Origin: Mermis nigrescens
Lineage: Eukaryota; Nematoda; Enoplea; Mermithida; Mermithidae
DNA: 64,000 nucleotides
Assembly (NCBI GenBank): GCA_036768485.1
Contig: JAVLUZ010000142.1
Coordinates: 8,805,863 to 8,869,862 of the forward strand
Direction: 5' to 3'
The notes under the pieces are model-generated. The model was given only the letters and a program-made list of their open reading frames with translations. It was not told the DNA's origin and did no database searches. Each line of letters begins with the position of its first letter. Within the stretch, counting starts at the first letter, position 1. The position numbers and the translations under genes are program-made. Positions 24,520 through 35,039 of this stretch are shown here, piece by piece.

Positions 24520-25039
24520 TAGGGCTCCCATGTCCTTTTTTAAGAAGACAGTCCTTTTATTTGCATCAGCGTCCTTTTTTAAAACCTATCTTTTTTTTGT
24601 CCTTTTTCGTTACTTAGCCTGAAAAAATCTACACAATTACCGTCGTGTCGGGTGACGACTGGCCATTCGCAAAGGATTTTGTTTTAAATTAATGTTGTAC
24701 CGTTATTATCAGCGTTGCAGTTATATGATGGACGTTTTCTAGACTAACTTTTTTTCTTCTAGGTTAATATAGTTTTATTTACTGTACTTATTCTATTACC
24801 CCGTAATTTCACATTATTCTGAACTGCTCATTTTGCCATAAAAAGTAGGGCGTTAAACTTGTAATGCTGCATTCAGAACGATAACTTAGACAAATCAATC
24901 TAGCAATAAGTATGTTCATTGATCTCATTGTATTGGTCTAGTATTAACTTAGTTTTGTACGATTTCAGTAAACGTTTGTCAATTTAGACTTTTTGCGAAA
25001 AATGTCCTTTTTTCTGGCATAAAGTATGTGAGAGCCCTA
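24520..25039. mobile_element. hAT-like non-autonomous element, 520 bp
   Basis: The ends are inverted (tagggctcccatgtcctttt and the complement of ggcataaagtatgtgagagccct plus a), opening TAGGGCTC as many hAT elements do. The flanks are tacgtgta (24512-24519) and cacgtgta (25040-25047), an 8-bp target duplication with one difference. There is no transposase frame, and the interior is A+T-rich. Confidence 0.65.
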
Positions 25040-25544
25040 CACGTGTATTAAAGTGTGAAAATAGTTTTGAAGTAGAAAAATCCGACCAAATACTTTGCCT
25101 TAAGCTAATTTAATGTTTGGCAACATTCCTAGCGAACCTTATTTTTCAACAACTACGAAAATTACAAAAAGAATATTAAATCAGTTAAATTAGAATTTTA
25201 CTATTCTGAAAATCGTCATTGAAACGAAGAATATAGCTATAGTTCATTGCAGACTTCAAAGTTTATGTGTCAGTGACATGAAACAGCCATTCTAGAGCAA
25301 AGGCAGGTAGCAAAATTATTAGACAGGTTACACTAAATTTCTTTCTTAAAAAGATAATAGCCAAAAAATTGGTTCGCCTGATCATGATCATGTACGTTTT
25401 TCTAAAAGCATACTCAAAGGAGTAATTTTACAACGTAAAGAGACCATAAACTTTTTGAAGGGGCGACTGTTTTAATGGACGAAGTCAATACGTATCGAAA
25501 CTTGACCGAAACTTTATTTCGGGACTAAATACATGTTAACATAC

Positions 25545-25673
25545 AGTTGATAAACAATATGAAGAATTCATTGGTTGACAGATCATTCTCTCTTGGCCTT
25601 TGCATATCTTTCAAGAAATTCCAAATCGTCGCATATAAAACTATAGAAAGATTAAACGCACTAAAAAACAGTA
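25545..25673 (-). CDS. Possible coding exon, hydrophobic then polar
   Basis: A 129-base open stretch is bounded by a good acceptor (CCTTCGTTTTGCAG) and a GTATGT donor. It reads LFFSAFNLSIVLYATIWNFL and then a polar segment (KDMQRPRENDLSTNEF). Both ends are in phase 1. It lies upstream of, and on the same strand as, the two-exon membrane-protein gene, but no phase-1 acceptor was found at that gene's first exon. It may belong to another transcript or be a chance open frame. Confidence 0.25.
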
Positions 25674-26349
25674 CTGCAAAACGAAGGAATTTGAAAATAA
25701 GTAAAGTATAATTCATACGTAACATAATTTAAAGTTTACAGCAAGGATATAAGGAATTTGCCATTACGAGCACTACTATAGGTATTTACTGCCTGTTAAA
25801 TTTACGAAGTTATATTATTCACCATAAGAAAACTTTGAAACGACTGATCCCTTTGCTTTTTTTCAGCGATGGGCAGGCTCTTTGACACAAAATATCAAGT
25901 AGAATAAAGAAAACAGTAGAAATCATGTCTACGCCGTTATTTGTCTTCTTTCTTGATTCAAATATTAAATAGCCAGTTTCTGAAGGAATCGGTAGTCTGA
26001 CTGAGGAGTTGAGAAAGTCTCATTGGTCAAAAAGGGCCGAGGAATTCATGGTAGAGAAATATACCATTTTTGACATAAATTTCTAAAAACGAAAGCATAT
26101 AAAAAATTGTATTCCATCGAATGGAATGTGCGGGGATTTCTTGAATCCTGTTTTCTGAAGCCCCCTCCCTCGGACGCACATGAGTGGTGCAGATTCAATT
26201 CTGACATTTCTAAATTTACACAGGATTCATGCAGTGAAATTCGATGTTCATAATTATTAATAAGTAATAATATAATAATATAATAATGCTCATAATTCAC
26301 ATGCACAGCATGTGAATTTCTAAAGAAAATGAAGGCAAAATTTTTTCTC

Positions 26350-26600
26350 AAATTACCTTTTAGGGCTCAAAAAAGAATAGATACGCGTCAAAAACATCAG
26401 TTTTTTGGCATTCTGACCAAATTATTTCTTTCTATATATTAAAACATAAAAATAGACGATAAAATTGAAACATTTCCAAAAAAAATCAAAATTAGATAAA
26501 ATATAGTCGAAATCGCTGTTCGACGCGAAAAAACCAAGCACTTTTGAACTGGAAGATCGCTGAAAACGCTTAAGCTAGGATGTTTTCTACGATTTCTTTT
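26350..26600. repeat. 'gaacataaaaacata' repeat family, diverged copy
   Basis: Recognisable words are 'gtcaaaaacatcagttttttg', 'ttaaaacataaaaatag', 'aaaatatagtcgaaatcg' and 'gctgaaaacgcttaa'. The ends are not defined. Bases 26600-27540 hold nothing else that I can support. Confidence 0.45.
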
Positions 26601-27559
26601 TGAAAAATCGCGAATTACGAGGTAAAGAAAATTGTTTTATGAGGTAAGAACCATCCAATATATGCAAACGGTGCAGTCAATAACAAATAGATCATTAAGC
26701 TTATGTATGTGCGAATATAAACACGAGAGAAATGGTCTCGCTTGCCCCATATTTCACAAGTTTAGCTGCACTTAATTTCCAAAAGTTTACTCCACGAACT
26801 TCGAAACTCTCGCGTAAAAAATAGGTATCGTTTTACAGATTATTCGTGACTTTTTGTCAACTGTTCATCATCATTCCCAATTTGAAATAATGTTTTCTAC
26901 ATAAAAAAATTGAGCATTTTTCAGCTGACAAAGTGTGACCACAATCATAACTATAAATAAATATTATGCCTATTCATTTTGTCTATTGAACTTTAATATT
27001 TTTGACGCATTTTCATAAAAAAGACTGAAAAAATTTATACTGCTTTGAACTTATCAACAGAAAGATTACTGAAACAAATATTGTATGATATAAAAACATC
27101 GTACATAAAGAGACGCGTGAATTCAGCACACATTAACAAATCATGTTCGATAACGAAAAAGCTCACATGGGTTGTCAAAATAAATTCGACCATATTACAT
27201 ACATACATCTATTTCTATTTGTTGCTCATCATGAAAAACTTTATTGAAATTATGTGCTTCTGTTTGGAATCTTTTTTATTCTAATAACAGAAATCGTGTT
27301 GAAAATGTTAAACGTCAATTTAATAAATGTATTCTTGAAAACCTAAAACCCCGCGGAACTTAATTGGCCTTAACTTGACTGTCTTCACTTATGTATAAGT
27401 AATTTGTAAGTATTACGTATTATATGTATTATTCAGGATAGCGTATTGGGCGCTAATAAATTCTCATTTTAAAGGTAAATCCCACACCAGCCTAAATTCG
27501 CTTTCTAATGCTAAATTAGGCAATTTTTGAATTTTTTTTTAAATTTTTCGTGTTTGAAA

Positions 27560-27870
27560 CCAGGACCGTATTTACGAGGCGACCGCTCATCCCCGGCCGA
27601 AAATTTTTTGAAACTTACTATAATGCACGGGAAGACAGAAAAACTGCATCTCTTCGTCGTAAAATCTTCAAATCGTCGAAAAATGCGTTTTTCGCGAACT
27701 ATCCCAGCGAAGTTTGTGAAATGTAAACAAAATTATCTTGTTGGGGTTCTGGGTGGCGTAAAACTGGCAGAATTCCTAAAAAACGTGCCGAAAACTCAAT
27801 TCTGGGGTCTTTCGATTTTTGTGGGTCTAACAGATTCTCGGGGGTCTAAACCTCCCCACGCCTACATGTG
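27560..27870. repeat. Two abutting transposon remnants
   Basis: The first (27560-27745) matches the 'gtatttacgaggcgaccgc' family seen at 47.47 and 49.43 kb. The second (27745-27870) matches the G-rich family ('ttctggggtctttcgatttt', 'ctccccacgcctacatg'). They end just downstream of the PGAP3 stop codon. The open frame across them is repeat sequence. Confidence 0.5.
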
Positions 27871-27928
27871 GTCCGCACTCCTGACCGAAGCCTAGATTAG
27901 GACTTGTTTGAAACTAACGGACAATCTG

Positions 27929-30900
27929 TCAGACTATTATCGCTTCAAAGAGCCCTAAATAATCTAAGCGAACAATCGCAGCGTGCCTTGACCATAAGAC
28001 GGGCAATGGCGCAGTGCCCAAGTGCCACAATGAATGAGCATCAAAAGTCCAAAGGATCGGCGGAAAATCCAGGATTTCTAGCGTCATTAAGCAACAGGCG
28101 GCCAAAATGCACAAAGCGCACTTCCAAACATAAAACTGCATCTTCGATTTGAGTACCGTAAACAAACACCAAGCCAGCCAGCTTATTGCATTAGTTACAC
28201 CTAAAGGGTAAACCACTTTATTCTGCAAGCGCAACTCAGCACTGCGCAACGCAGATGCGTAATTTATTCGAATTTGCTTTGTATACATAATAACTATTTG
28301 TCAAACCAAGTTAGCGAATTTTTTCTTACGAAGGACAATAGGGTTATCGCAAAAGAAATGCTCGAAAAAATTGGCTAGGGTTACAAACATTCATTCACTT
28401 TAAAATACACAACTCACTAAATCAAAATAAGATCGTCAGATGCATAAGAAGACCGCATGTCTTGAATTTTATTTAAATCTACTCCATTTTTATCATCCTC
28501 GCTTTTTAACTACATTCCATAGGTGCGCAAAGGTCAAACTTTTAGATAGGGGGTGACAACCAAAACTTGGCAGCTAGCTAAGTGTTTCGTAAAAACGGTT
28601 CTATGGCGAAAAAACGATGGTATCGCTTCAATATAATCGTTTTTGAGCATTTTCGGCAAGCAAATAGCCTTTTTAAACTCACATACAAAGCTATGTAGCC
28701 TTTCTGGACTCAAAAACACAGCTATATTGCCTTTTTGGACTAAAAATAGCTATTTAGCCCTTTTTGGAGTCGAGAAAATAGCTATACCCTTTTGAAACTC
28801 AGAAAAAACAACTAAATAGCAATTCTGAGCTCACACGGTGTGCTTCTGAGTCCGAAAAGGCTATATAGCTAGTGTTCTAAGCTCAAAAACGCTATATAGC
28901 AATGGTTTTTCAGCCAAAATAGCTGTATAGCCAGGGGCGTAACTCAGCCGGGGGCGGGGCCGCCCCCAGAATATAAATAAATTTTTATTTTTCAAAAGGG
29001 TCCCCCACAGGAAAAAATTAAGAATTCTCGAAGTCTACTAAAAGGACAGCCGAAATGCGTTTCTAAGTATATACACTTTTGAGCTACTAAATTCTCAGTT
29101 TTCCGGCTCTTCGCGCCGAATTTCTTATTCTTTATCTTATTTCTTACCTTAGAAGCCTAGATTTGACTTAAACAGAGCGAATATGTCAGAAATTTTTCGG
29201 CGCTTCGCGCTGATTTATTATTTTGTTCATTAGTTTTCTTTGCAAAACACCAAAATTAAATGCAAAGACAAGTATTTCGAAATCTTTTGAAGTCAGGCTT
29301 TAACTTGATATTGAGGAATTAGTCGTACAGATAGCGTTAAGGATAGATTCTTGATATCCAAGTTTGATATCAAGTGAAAAAAGTTTTTATTTTGAAAAAT
29401 TTTTCTACATCATGGCATAGATCTCGTCGAGAAACGCTCAAAAAATGTCATTATTTTCGCCAATCTCCTAACGGTTCTCGAGATATAAAACTTCAAAAAT
29501 TTCGGGCCTTTCCCTCAAAATGCCCCCTGTGTATAGCTATCAGTTTTTCAGAGCTCAGGGGGAGGGGTAATGCCCATACATGTAAAGCATGGGAAATCTG
29601 GAGGAACAATGCCAAATAAACTTTTAAAAAGTACATTTTTGGGCTAAAAACGATTGAAACACGTTAAAAACATTGTTTAGACGTCTCAGACAACGCACCT
29701 TCTTTGTAGAACATAAACGTCTCAGACAACGCACCTTCTTTGTAGAACATAAAAACATAGAAAAATTTTAAAACAATTCGAAAAAATCGAGTAAATCGAA
29801 CAAAGTATAGTCAAAAAATAAATATATGGCGGCCGGAAATTTAAGACTTTTAAGCTAAAAACGCTTGAAAAGACATACTTTTTACAATTTTTACCAAATA
29901 TCGACGATTCTGGGGTTATCGCAGCCATTTTTGTGAAGGGGGGATCAGTTGCATTCTGTGGGGGTCAAACCACCGAAAACACGTATGGTATGATACATTC
30001 ATTCCATTTACGTATTTCGATAAAAAAAACGTTCGATAGCATTCAGCAGACTTCGGGATAAGAGGTCGATTCACATAAAAAAGCTTATTTCTATATCTGG
30101 TCCTAGGAATTACCGTTCTTTCAATATAACACAATGCCAATTAAAATTATTTGTAGTTGAACAATTAGTGTTGTTCGCACACCTATTATAACGCTCATCC
30201 TCAGGTGATATCCGTAGTCAAATCGACCAAATGATAAGTAGCCCACATGATACACGCAGAACGCAAGAGCAGGCGCAAAAACCGACACAAAAAGAAATCG
30301 CCCGTGAGCTCCAATTATTCTAAATAGCGAAGCATAAGTAATCTAATTTGCTACTTTGACTACATTAGTTGATTGAGATGACAGAGCATTAGACTAGACA
30401 TGTTTCAGTAAAATTTAATTTTGGCACTACTACTCTTTTTAGTTTTGTACAAATTTTTTGGCACTACTACATTTGTACAAATTCTTTTTTGATTTTTTCC
30501 GCCCGAAAAATGTTTGTACGCGGCTAAATTTGAGCTAATATATACAAGCCACGAAGTTTTTCAAGCTTTTTTTCCAAAAAAATGACACCAACTGTGACAT
30601 TTCCTTCTTAAGAAACCAAGCCCTCACATAGACAAAGCATTGTAACGGCAATAATCACTAAGTTATCCGTCACATTAGAGACGATAAAAGAAAACATCTA
30701 CAATCTGTAATAGCAGTAGTTTTTTAAGTTTTAATACCGAAAAGATAAATTTCCTCATATTTTTTTTACAGCAAGTGATGCTCTCAGACCAACATAAAGT
30801 CTTTGAAAACAAAAATTATTCCACCTGATCAATGAAGAGCATAAGCCGAAAACTATCAAAGCGAAAGCGAAAAAATAATCGAGCCTTTCTGTAATGGGCG

Positions 30901-32507
30901 TATCTCTGGCGTGAAATATTGCTGAGCATAACCAGGTGAATATTCCAAGCTGAACATAAAGTGAAATTATGCACGCACAGTTTACATAGTTTACATTAAG
31001 ATACATACGCATGGATATCATAAAGCAAATAATTCAGTAATTATTTATCTGTTCAAATATTGCGTAAATTATTCGAGAATAAAAAGTGCTGACCAAACCA
31101 TGGCTCCATAACTTTAAAGTCCGAGCCAAAATTTCTCCGACGGGTTAGCATTATAAATGTAGTAGCACGAACGTGCAAGCTGGGAATCTTGATACTATCT
31201 TAGGGGAAAAACAGACAATTTATGTAATTTTGCCTCAGAACTCGAAATAAGTTTTTCAATTCAATATCTAATTAGGCGTCTGCTTATAAACAAAGAAGCA
31301 GTTGCTCAACGTTAGCATGGAAATAAGTAAGCTAATTAAAAATAAGGATAGAAAAAAGGTAAATATGGACCAGGAACCCACAGCCTTCTTCTACATATTT
31401 AAGCGATTATTCACACTAGATCTTGAACAGACTGATGATCCATTGTAAATACAAAACAGTAGCCAAGCCACCCTTTGCATCTTGAAAGTTTTAGATGAAT
31501 AACAGAGCAATTCAGACTCAATATTTCATGGAAAATTGCCATTAAAGAAAACATATGTAGGATACTCAAAGTTTTAGCTATGAAAAATTTATGAAAAATT
31601 TATTGGGCGACAAAAAAATTTGTGGGAATACAGATCGAAGAAACTCTAATTTTTAGCGCAAAAACAAAAAGAAAACATACGTAAGAATAGCAGAGCCACA
31701 TTGTCCTCAATGATGTAAACTCCAGAGCGTGAAATTCCCGTATTCTTTTAAGGCAACAGACGAAAGAAAGGAGATTCAATAGAGAAAATACGACAGAAGC
31801 GGGCTCTTGCATTCCGAACAATCGTACGAATGGCCACTATGAGTAATGAAAATAATTATACGTTAACAAACAACACGATAAATTATTCAGTTAGTCAAGC
31901 AAAGAAAAAGTTTAATTTGCATACTTGGTTCTCACACAAATGTGAAGAACCAGAAATTAAAAATCTGTAATGAAGCCGAAGAGGTTTCAAAGAAACATAA
32001 AATAAATTTTGAAAAAAATCGGAAACAGCATAGATCGAAGCACTGTTTTTATTTTTGTACAGGACAAAGATTTTGAGGCTCGCACAAAGATTTTAGGAGC
32101 GATCTTTGTACATATTTGTACACAAAGTATAGGCAGTTCTTGGCCGATTTTCGATTGAACAAAAAAGTCGAAGTTTTTGTACAAAAAAATAAAATAGTAA
32201 AAAGTTTGTAATAGTCCAGAAGTGCTACGTATGTCTCAGAAATCTCCGTTTAATTCATTTCATATAATGCTCACTTTACCGTAGAACTGAGGTACAAGTC
32301 CAAAATGATGTTTGAAAAAATCCACCGTGATCCACGTGCAACTATATTTGCACTCATTTTCACATCTCCAGAATGTCATACGATTGAACATGTCGTCAAG
32401 GGAACTAGATCTGCACGATACAGAAAAGGCTTTTGCTCTTGTTGAGCTCCAACAAACAGAAAAAAATAAATAATACAGAATAATAGCTTGCGCACCTGAA
32501 CGGACAT
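27929..32507 (-). CDS. PGAP3: Post-GPI-attachment phospholipase (PGAP3/PER1), 5' end disrupted
   Basis: PGAP3 is an ER/Golgi multi-span CREST-superfamily hydrolase that removes the unsaturated sn-2 acyl chain during lipid remodelling of GPI-anchored proteins. Exons: ~32275-32507 (5' limit uncertain), 31681-31836, 30825-30949, 30183-30319 and 27929-28200. Every join from the first GTGAGC donor onward is GT-AG and in phase. Diagnostic segments in order are CENECKYSCTWITV and VPQFYGK-WPF, LFGMQEPAS, FHARDTPITERLDYF, YLSFGRFDYGYH, WLAWCL, and LEILDFPPILWTFDAHSLWH. These carry the histidines and aspartates typical of CREST proteins. The signal-peptide start (ATG at 32507, MSVQVRKLLFCIIYFFLFVG, then KPFLYR) is in a different frame from the cysteine region, with no intron between. 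About 307 residues could be encoded, against roughly 320 in human. No AATAAA was seen close to the stop, where a transposon begins. Confidence 0.88.
28508..28935. repeat. Inverted, truncated copy of the 55.8-kb hAT-like element with 'ggctatatagc' repeats
   Basis: Bases 28660-28935 consist of about eight ~37-base units (gctatatagcctttttggac, ctcaaaaac). They match, as the reverse complement, the interior of the element at 55800-56234, including the 'gagctcacacggtg' hairpin. The end at 'cataggtgcgcaaaggtcaa' corresponds to that element's right end. The other end is lost at the boundary with a 'aggggcgtaactcagccggg' transposon, which occupies roughly 28936-29100. The whole lies in PGAP3's last intron. 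Confidence 0.6.
29560..29985. repeat. 'gaacataaaaacata' family copy with an internal 36-bp duplication
   Basis: The family landmarks run from 'catacatgtaaagcatggga' to 'aacacgtatgg'. Inside, 36 bases starting acgtctcagacaacgcacct are exactly duplicated head to tail (29681-29716 and 29717-29752). Intronic in PGAP3. Confidence 0.6.
32040..32180. repeat. TTTGTACA / 'acaaagattttgaggctcg' repeat, copy
   Basis: This is one of several short pieces with TTTGTACA words and 'acaaagattttgaggctcgc', 'ggagcgatctttgtac' and 'ttcttggccgattttcgatt'. Other pieces lie at 33260-33345, 34080-34165, 43440-43520 with 43704-43765, 50935-51030, 51190-51230 and 52945-53010. The mutual inverted TTTGTAC/GTACAAA words allow hairpins. 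Confidence 0.5.
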
Positions 32508-33455
32508 TTTAGTGAGTTTTTTAATAAGCAAGACAATTTTGAAAGCATGAAAATAAACGATTGAAGCGAGATCGTAGCAAAGATAGTAGAAGTATAAAAA
32601 TTTCGAAGTGAGCCGAAATTGATGAAACTACAACACTTAAGATTTATTCTTTTAAAGTATATGTACATGTAAAAAAGAAAAACATCGCATTTTTATTGAT
32701 TCTGAGGACGTTTTGATACCGTAGTTATGATCTATTTTTAGATTTTTCGATTTTTCGATCAGATAATCGGCGGAAAATTTACTGGTGAAAAAAGGGTAGA
32801 GCATAAGGAACGACTTCGAGCATGGGAGGCAACTTTCAAAACAGGAAACATTGGCCATAAAAGTTGCGATTATTCGTAGCTTATGCATATAGCATGATTA
32901 ATGCCTCAATTCACTGTTTTTGCAATTAAATTACACCGATTTGCATTTTAAAAAAAGTTCCGTACAACTTTATCATGAAAATAAAATCGCAAACATTAAT
33001 CTAAATTTCTCTACATTTATACTAATATTACAAGCAAGCAGCTAACAGCATTATCAAATTTACGTCATGATTTTAGTTTCATGAGAGCAATTCTTCTGAA
33101 TACATAACGTCATACAATTTCGATAACTGAATGATGTATCACCAATGGAACAGTGAACAACCGACAGGCCCAGATAAATTGGGCCGAAAATTCTTGCAAG
33201 CATATCACATCCTTATCGCCAGTGGGGCTCAGTTGTTTCTGAAACAATTGCAGGCACCGTTTCTTTTGCACCAGACAAAGATTTTGAGGCTCGAACAAAG
33301 ATTTTTGGAGCCATCTTTCTACAATGTACAAAGACTCTCTAGGACAAAGTGACGGTAATTTAAACACTTTTGTGAGTATTTTTGAGCAAAATTTCAAAAA
33401 TTTTCGGCGCTTCGCGCCGAATATCGTAATAACAATCTATTTAGCTCAAAGTGCG

Positions 33456-33626
33456 CAGGCACGTAACTCTAGGGGGGATGAGGGGTCCGGACCTTCCTAA
33501 AATTAGGAAAAAATCGGAAAAATATGACTTTTTAAACGTTATTTTGTGCCATTTTTGGCCTTTTTGGGCTTAGTCCCCCAAAATTGGTGTTGGTCCCCCA
33601 AAATAGGACGGCCAGCTACGTGCCTG
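33456..33626. mobile_element. hAT-like MITE (CAGGCACGTA), copy 1
   Basis: 171 bp with inverted ends caggcacgtaactctagggg and ctacgtgcctg. The flanks aaagtgcg and caagcgcg agree at six of eight positions. It is a close relative of the element at 43528-43695, sharing 'cggaccttcctaaaattagg'-type and 'cccccaaaattggtgttg' words. Confidence 0.6.
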
Positions 33627-34190
33627 CAAGCGCGGGCATTAAACACTCCTTAATATGTCTTTGTGTAATTTCAAGCATTCTTATACGAACTTACACATCT
33701 TTTACATCTGTCTCTACCATTCTTTTAAAGATTTTTTGTGGGAAATAAGAACTATTTGACAACCTTGAACTGTTTTCTGCCATTTACTTTTTTATAATTA
33801 TGTTGCATTGAATTCATGAGCAAATTGGTGTCTATCATAAGATTCGATCAGCATATCACAATCGCTGTATTATTTCTAATTGTGTAACACAAGTTTTTTT
33901 AGCTTAAGTCAAGTTTTATGTGTAAATTCAACCAAAAAATTGATAAAAATTTTCGCCGAGCTGATATAATCAGCTTAATTTAGGACAAAGTAACAATTTT
34001 TGTGAAGCATGCGGGTCACGGATAATAGACTAGTAGTATGTAAAAATGTGTATATTTAGTAGTATATCCATGTACATACTACCTACATGAAGAAAAAAAA
34101 TTTCGCACGAACAAAGACTTTTCCGGAGATCGTTGTACATGTACAAAGAAGCTCGTACAAAAAAAATTGATTGCAAGCATATCGCATCAC

Positions 34191-34880
34191 TAGCAAAGAA
34201 AAATGCTCCGATGGAAGAAAAAGGACGAAGATATTTGGAATTACGCATCATTAAGGAGGAGGGGACTAGGGCAAAGTTAATTATGTATGCCTGTGATAGT
34301 TGTAAGAATCCATTAAAAATATGACTTCCGCTAAAAATGCAAAAAATCGAAGTATATCCTGCGGCCTGCAGAAGGGACCTCCCTCCGACGTAAAAATAAA
34401 TAACATGAACAGCTTATTCCTAAAAGAGAAGCGATCACTAATTAAAAAACGACATAATGTGCATTCTTACGCTAGCATGGCACGCATTGCTATGGGGCAG
34501 CTATTAACAAGACGGTGTGCTTGTCATAATTCATTTATGGAGCCATTGACGATTAATTAAATCTTGGTTAGATATTGAAAGAAGAATATGATATTGATAA
34601 GAAACTAAATCGGTTATTAAAACAAATCAAAGCTTCCTTATTATCTCTTTTTTCTGAGGTAGTGAACAAGGTTTTGTGAAGGCGTGCTTTTATTAGAAGC
34701 CACAGAATATACTTCGTTTTTTTGTGATTTTTAGCGGAAGCCGCATTTTAAGTGGATTCTCGCAATTTTTAGAGGCATACATAGGTAACTTTTCCCTCTT
34801 CCCTCCTTTTATGTCCTTGATGATGCGTAATTCCAAGTATATTCGTCTTTTTTAATCCATCGGAGCATTTTTCTTTGCTG
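34191..34880. repeat. Long inverted repeat, copy 2
   Basis: The arms (about 34191-34370 and 34700-34880) are reverse complements of each other and match the arms at 12831-13648: 'tagcaaagaaaaatgctccg', 'atatttggaattacgcatca' and 'cgaagtatatcctgcggc'. The spacer (~330 bases) differs from copy 1. Short plus-strand open frames in the left arm and spacer (34133-34560) are not conserved in copy 1. Confidence 0.7.
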
Positions 34881-35039
34881 GTACCCTACTTTTAATTAGC
34901 ATGATTTGATTAAGTAACTCAGAAAACACATACGGTAACATGCCACAACAAAATTTAGCAGTTCAAGTACGCGGAAAACAGTATTAGTCTGAACATCTGC
35001 ATTATCTTTTTTAAACGAGACACTTTACCTTATTTAAAC

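Noticed and set aside
12000..29928. Hydrophobic open frames at 11845-12156, 23723-24001 and 29722-29928 with similar peptides
   Set aside because: They are the same strand of one interspersed repeat; the similarity is at DNA level, with frames broken in other copies.
32652..32888. Minus-strand frame with CFESCLPC considered as the missing first exon of PGAP3
   Set aside because: The cysteine spacing does not match the family pattern, the only phase-compatible donor (AA before GTCGTT) is poor, and the frame at 32507 has a much better signal peptide.
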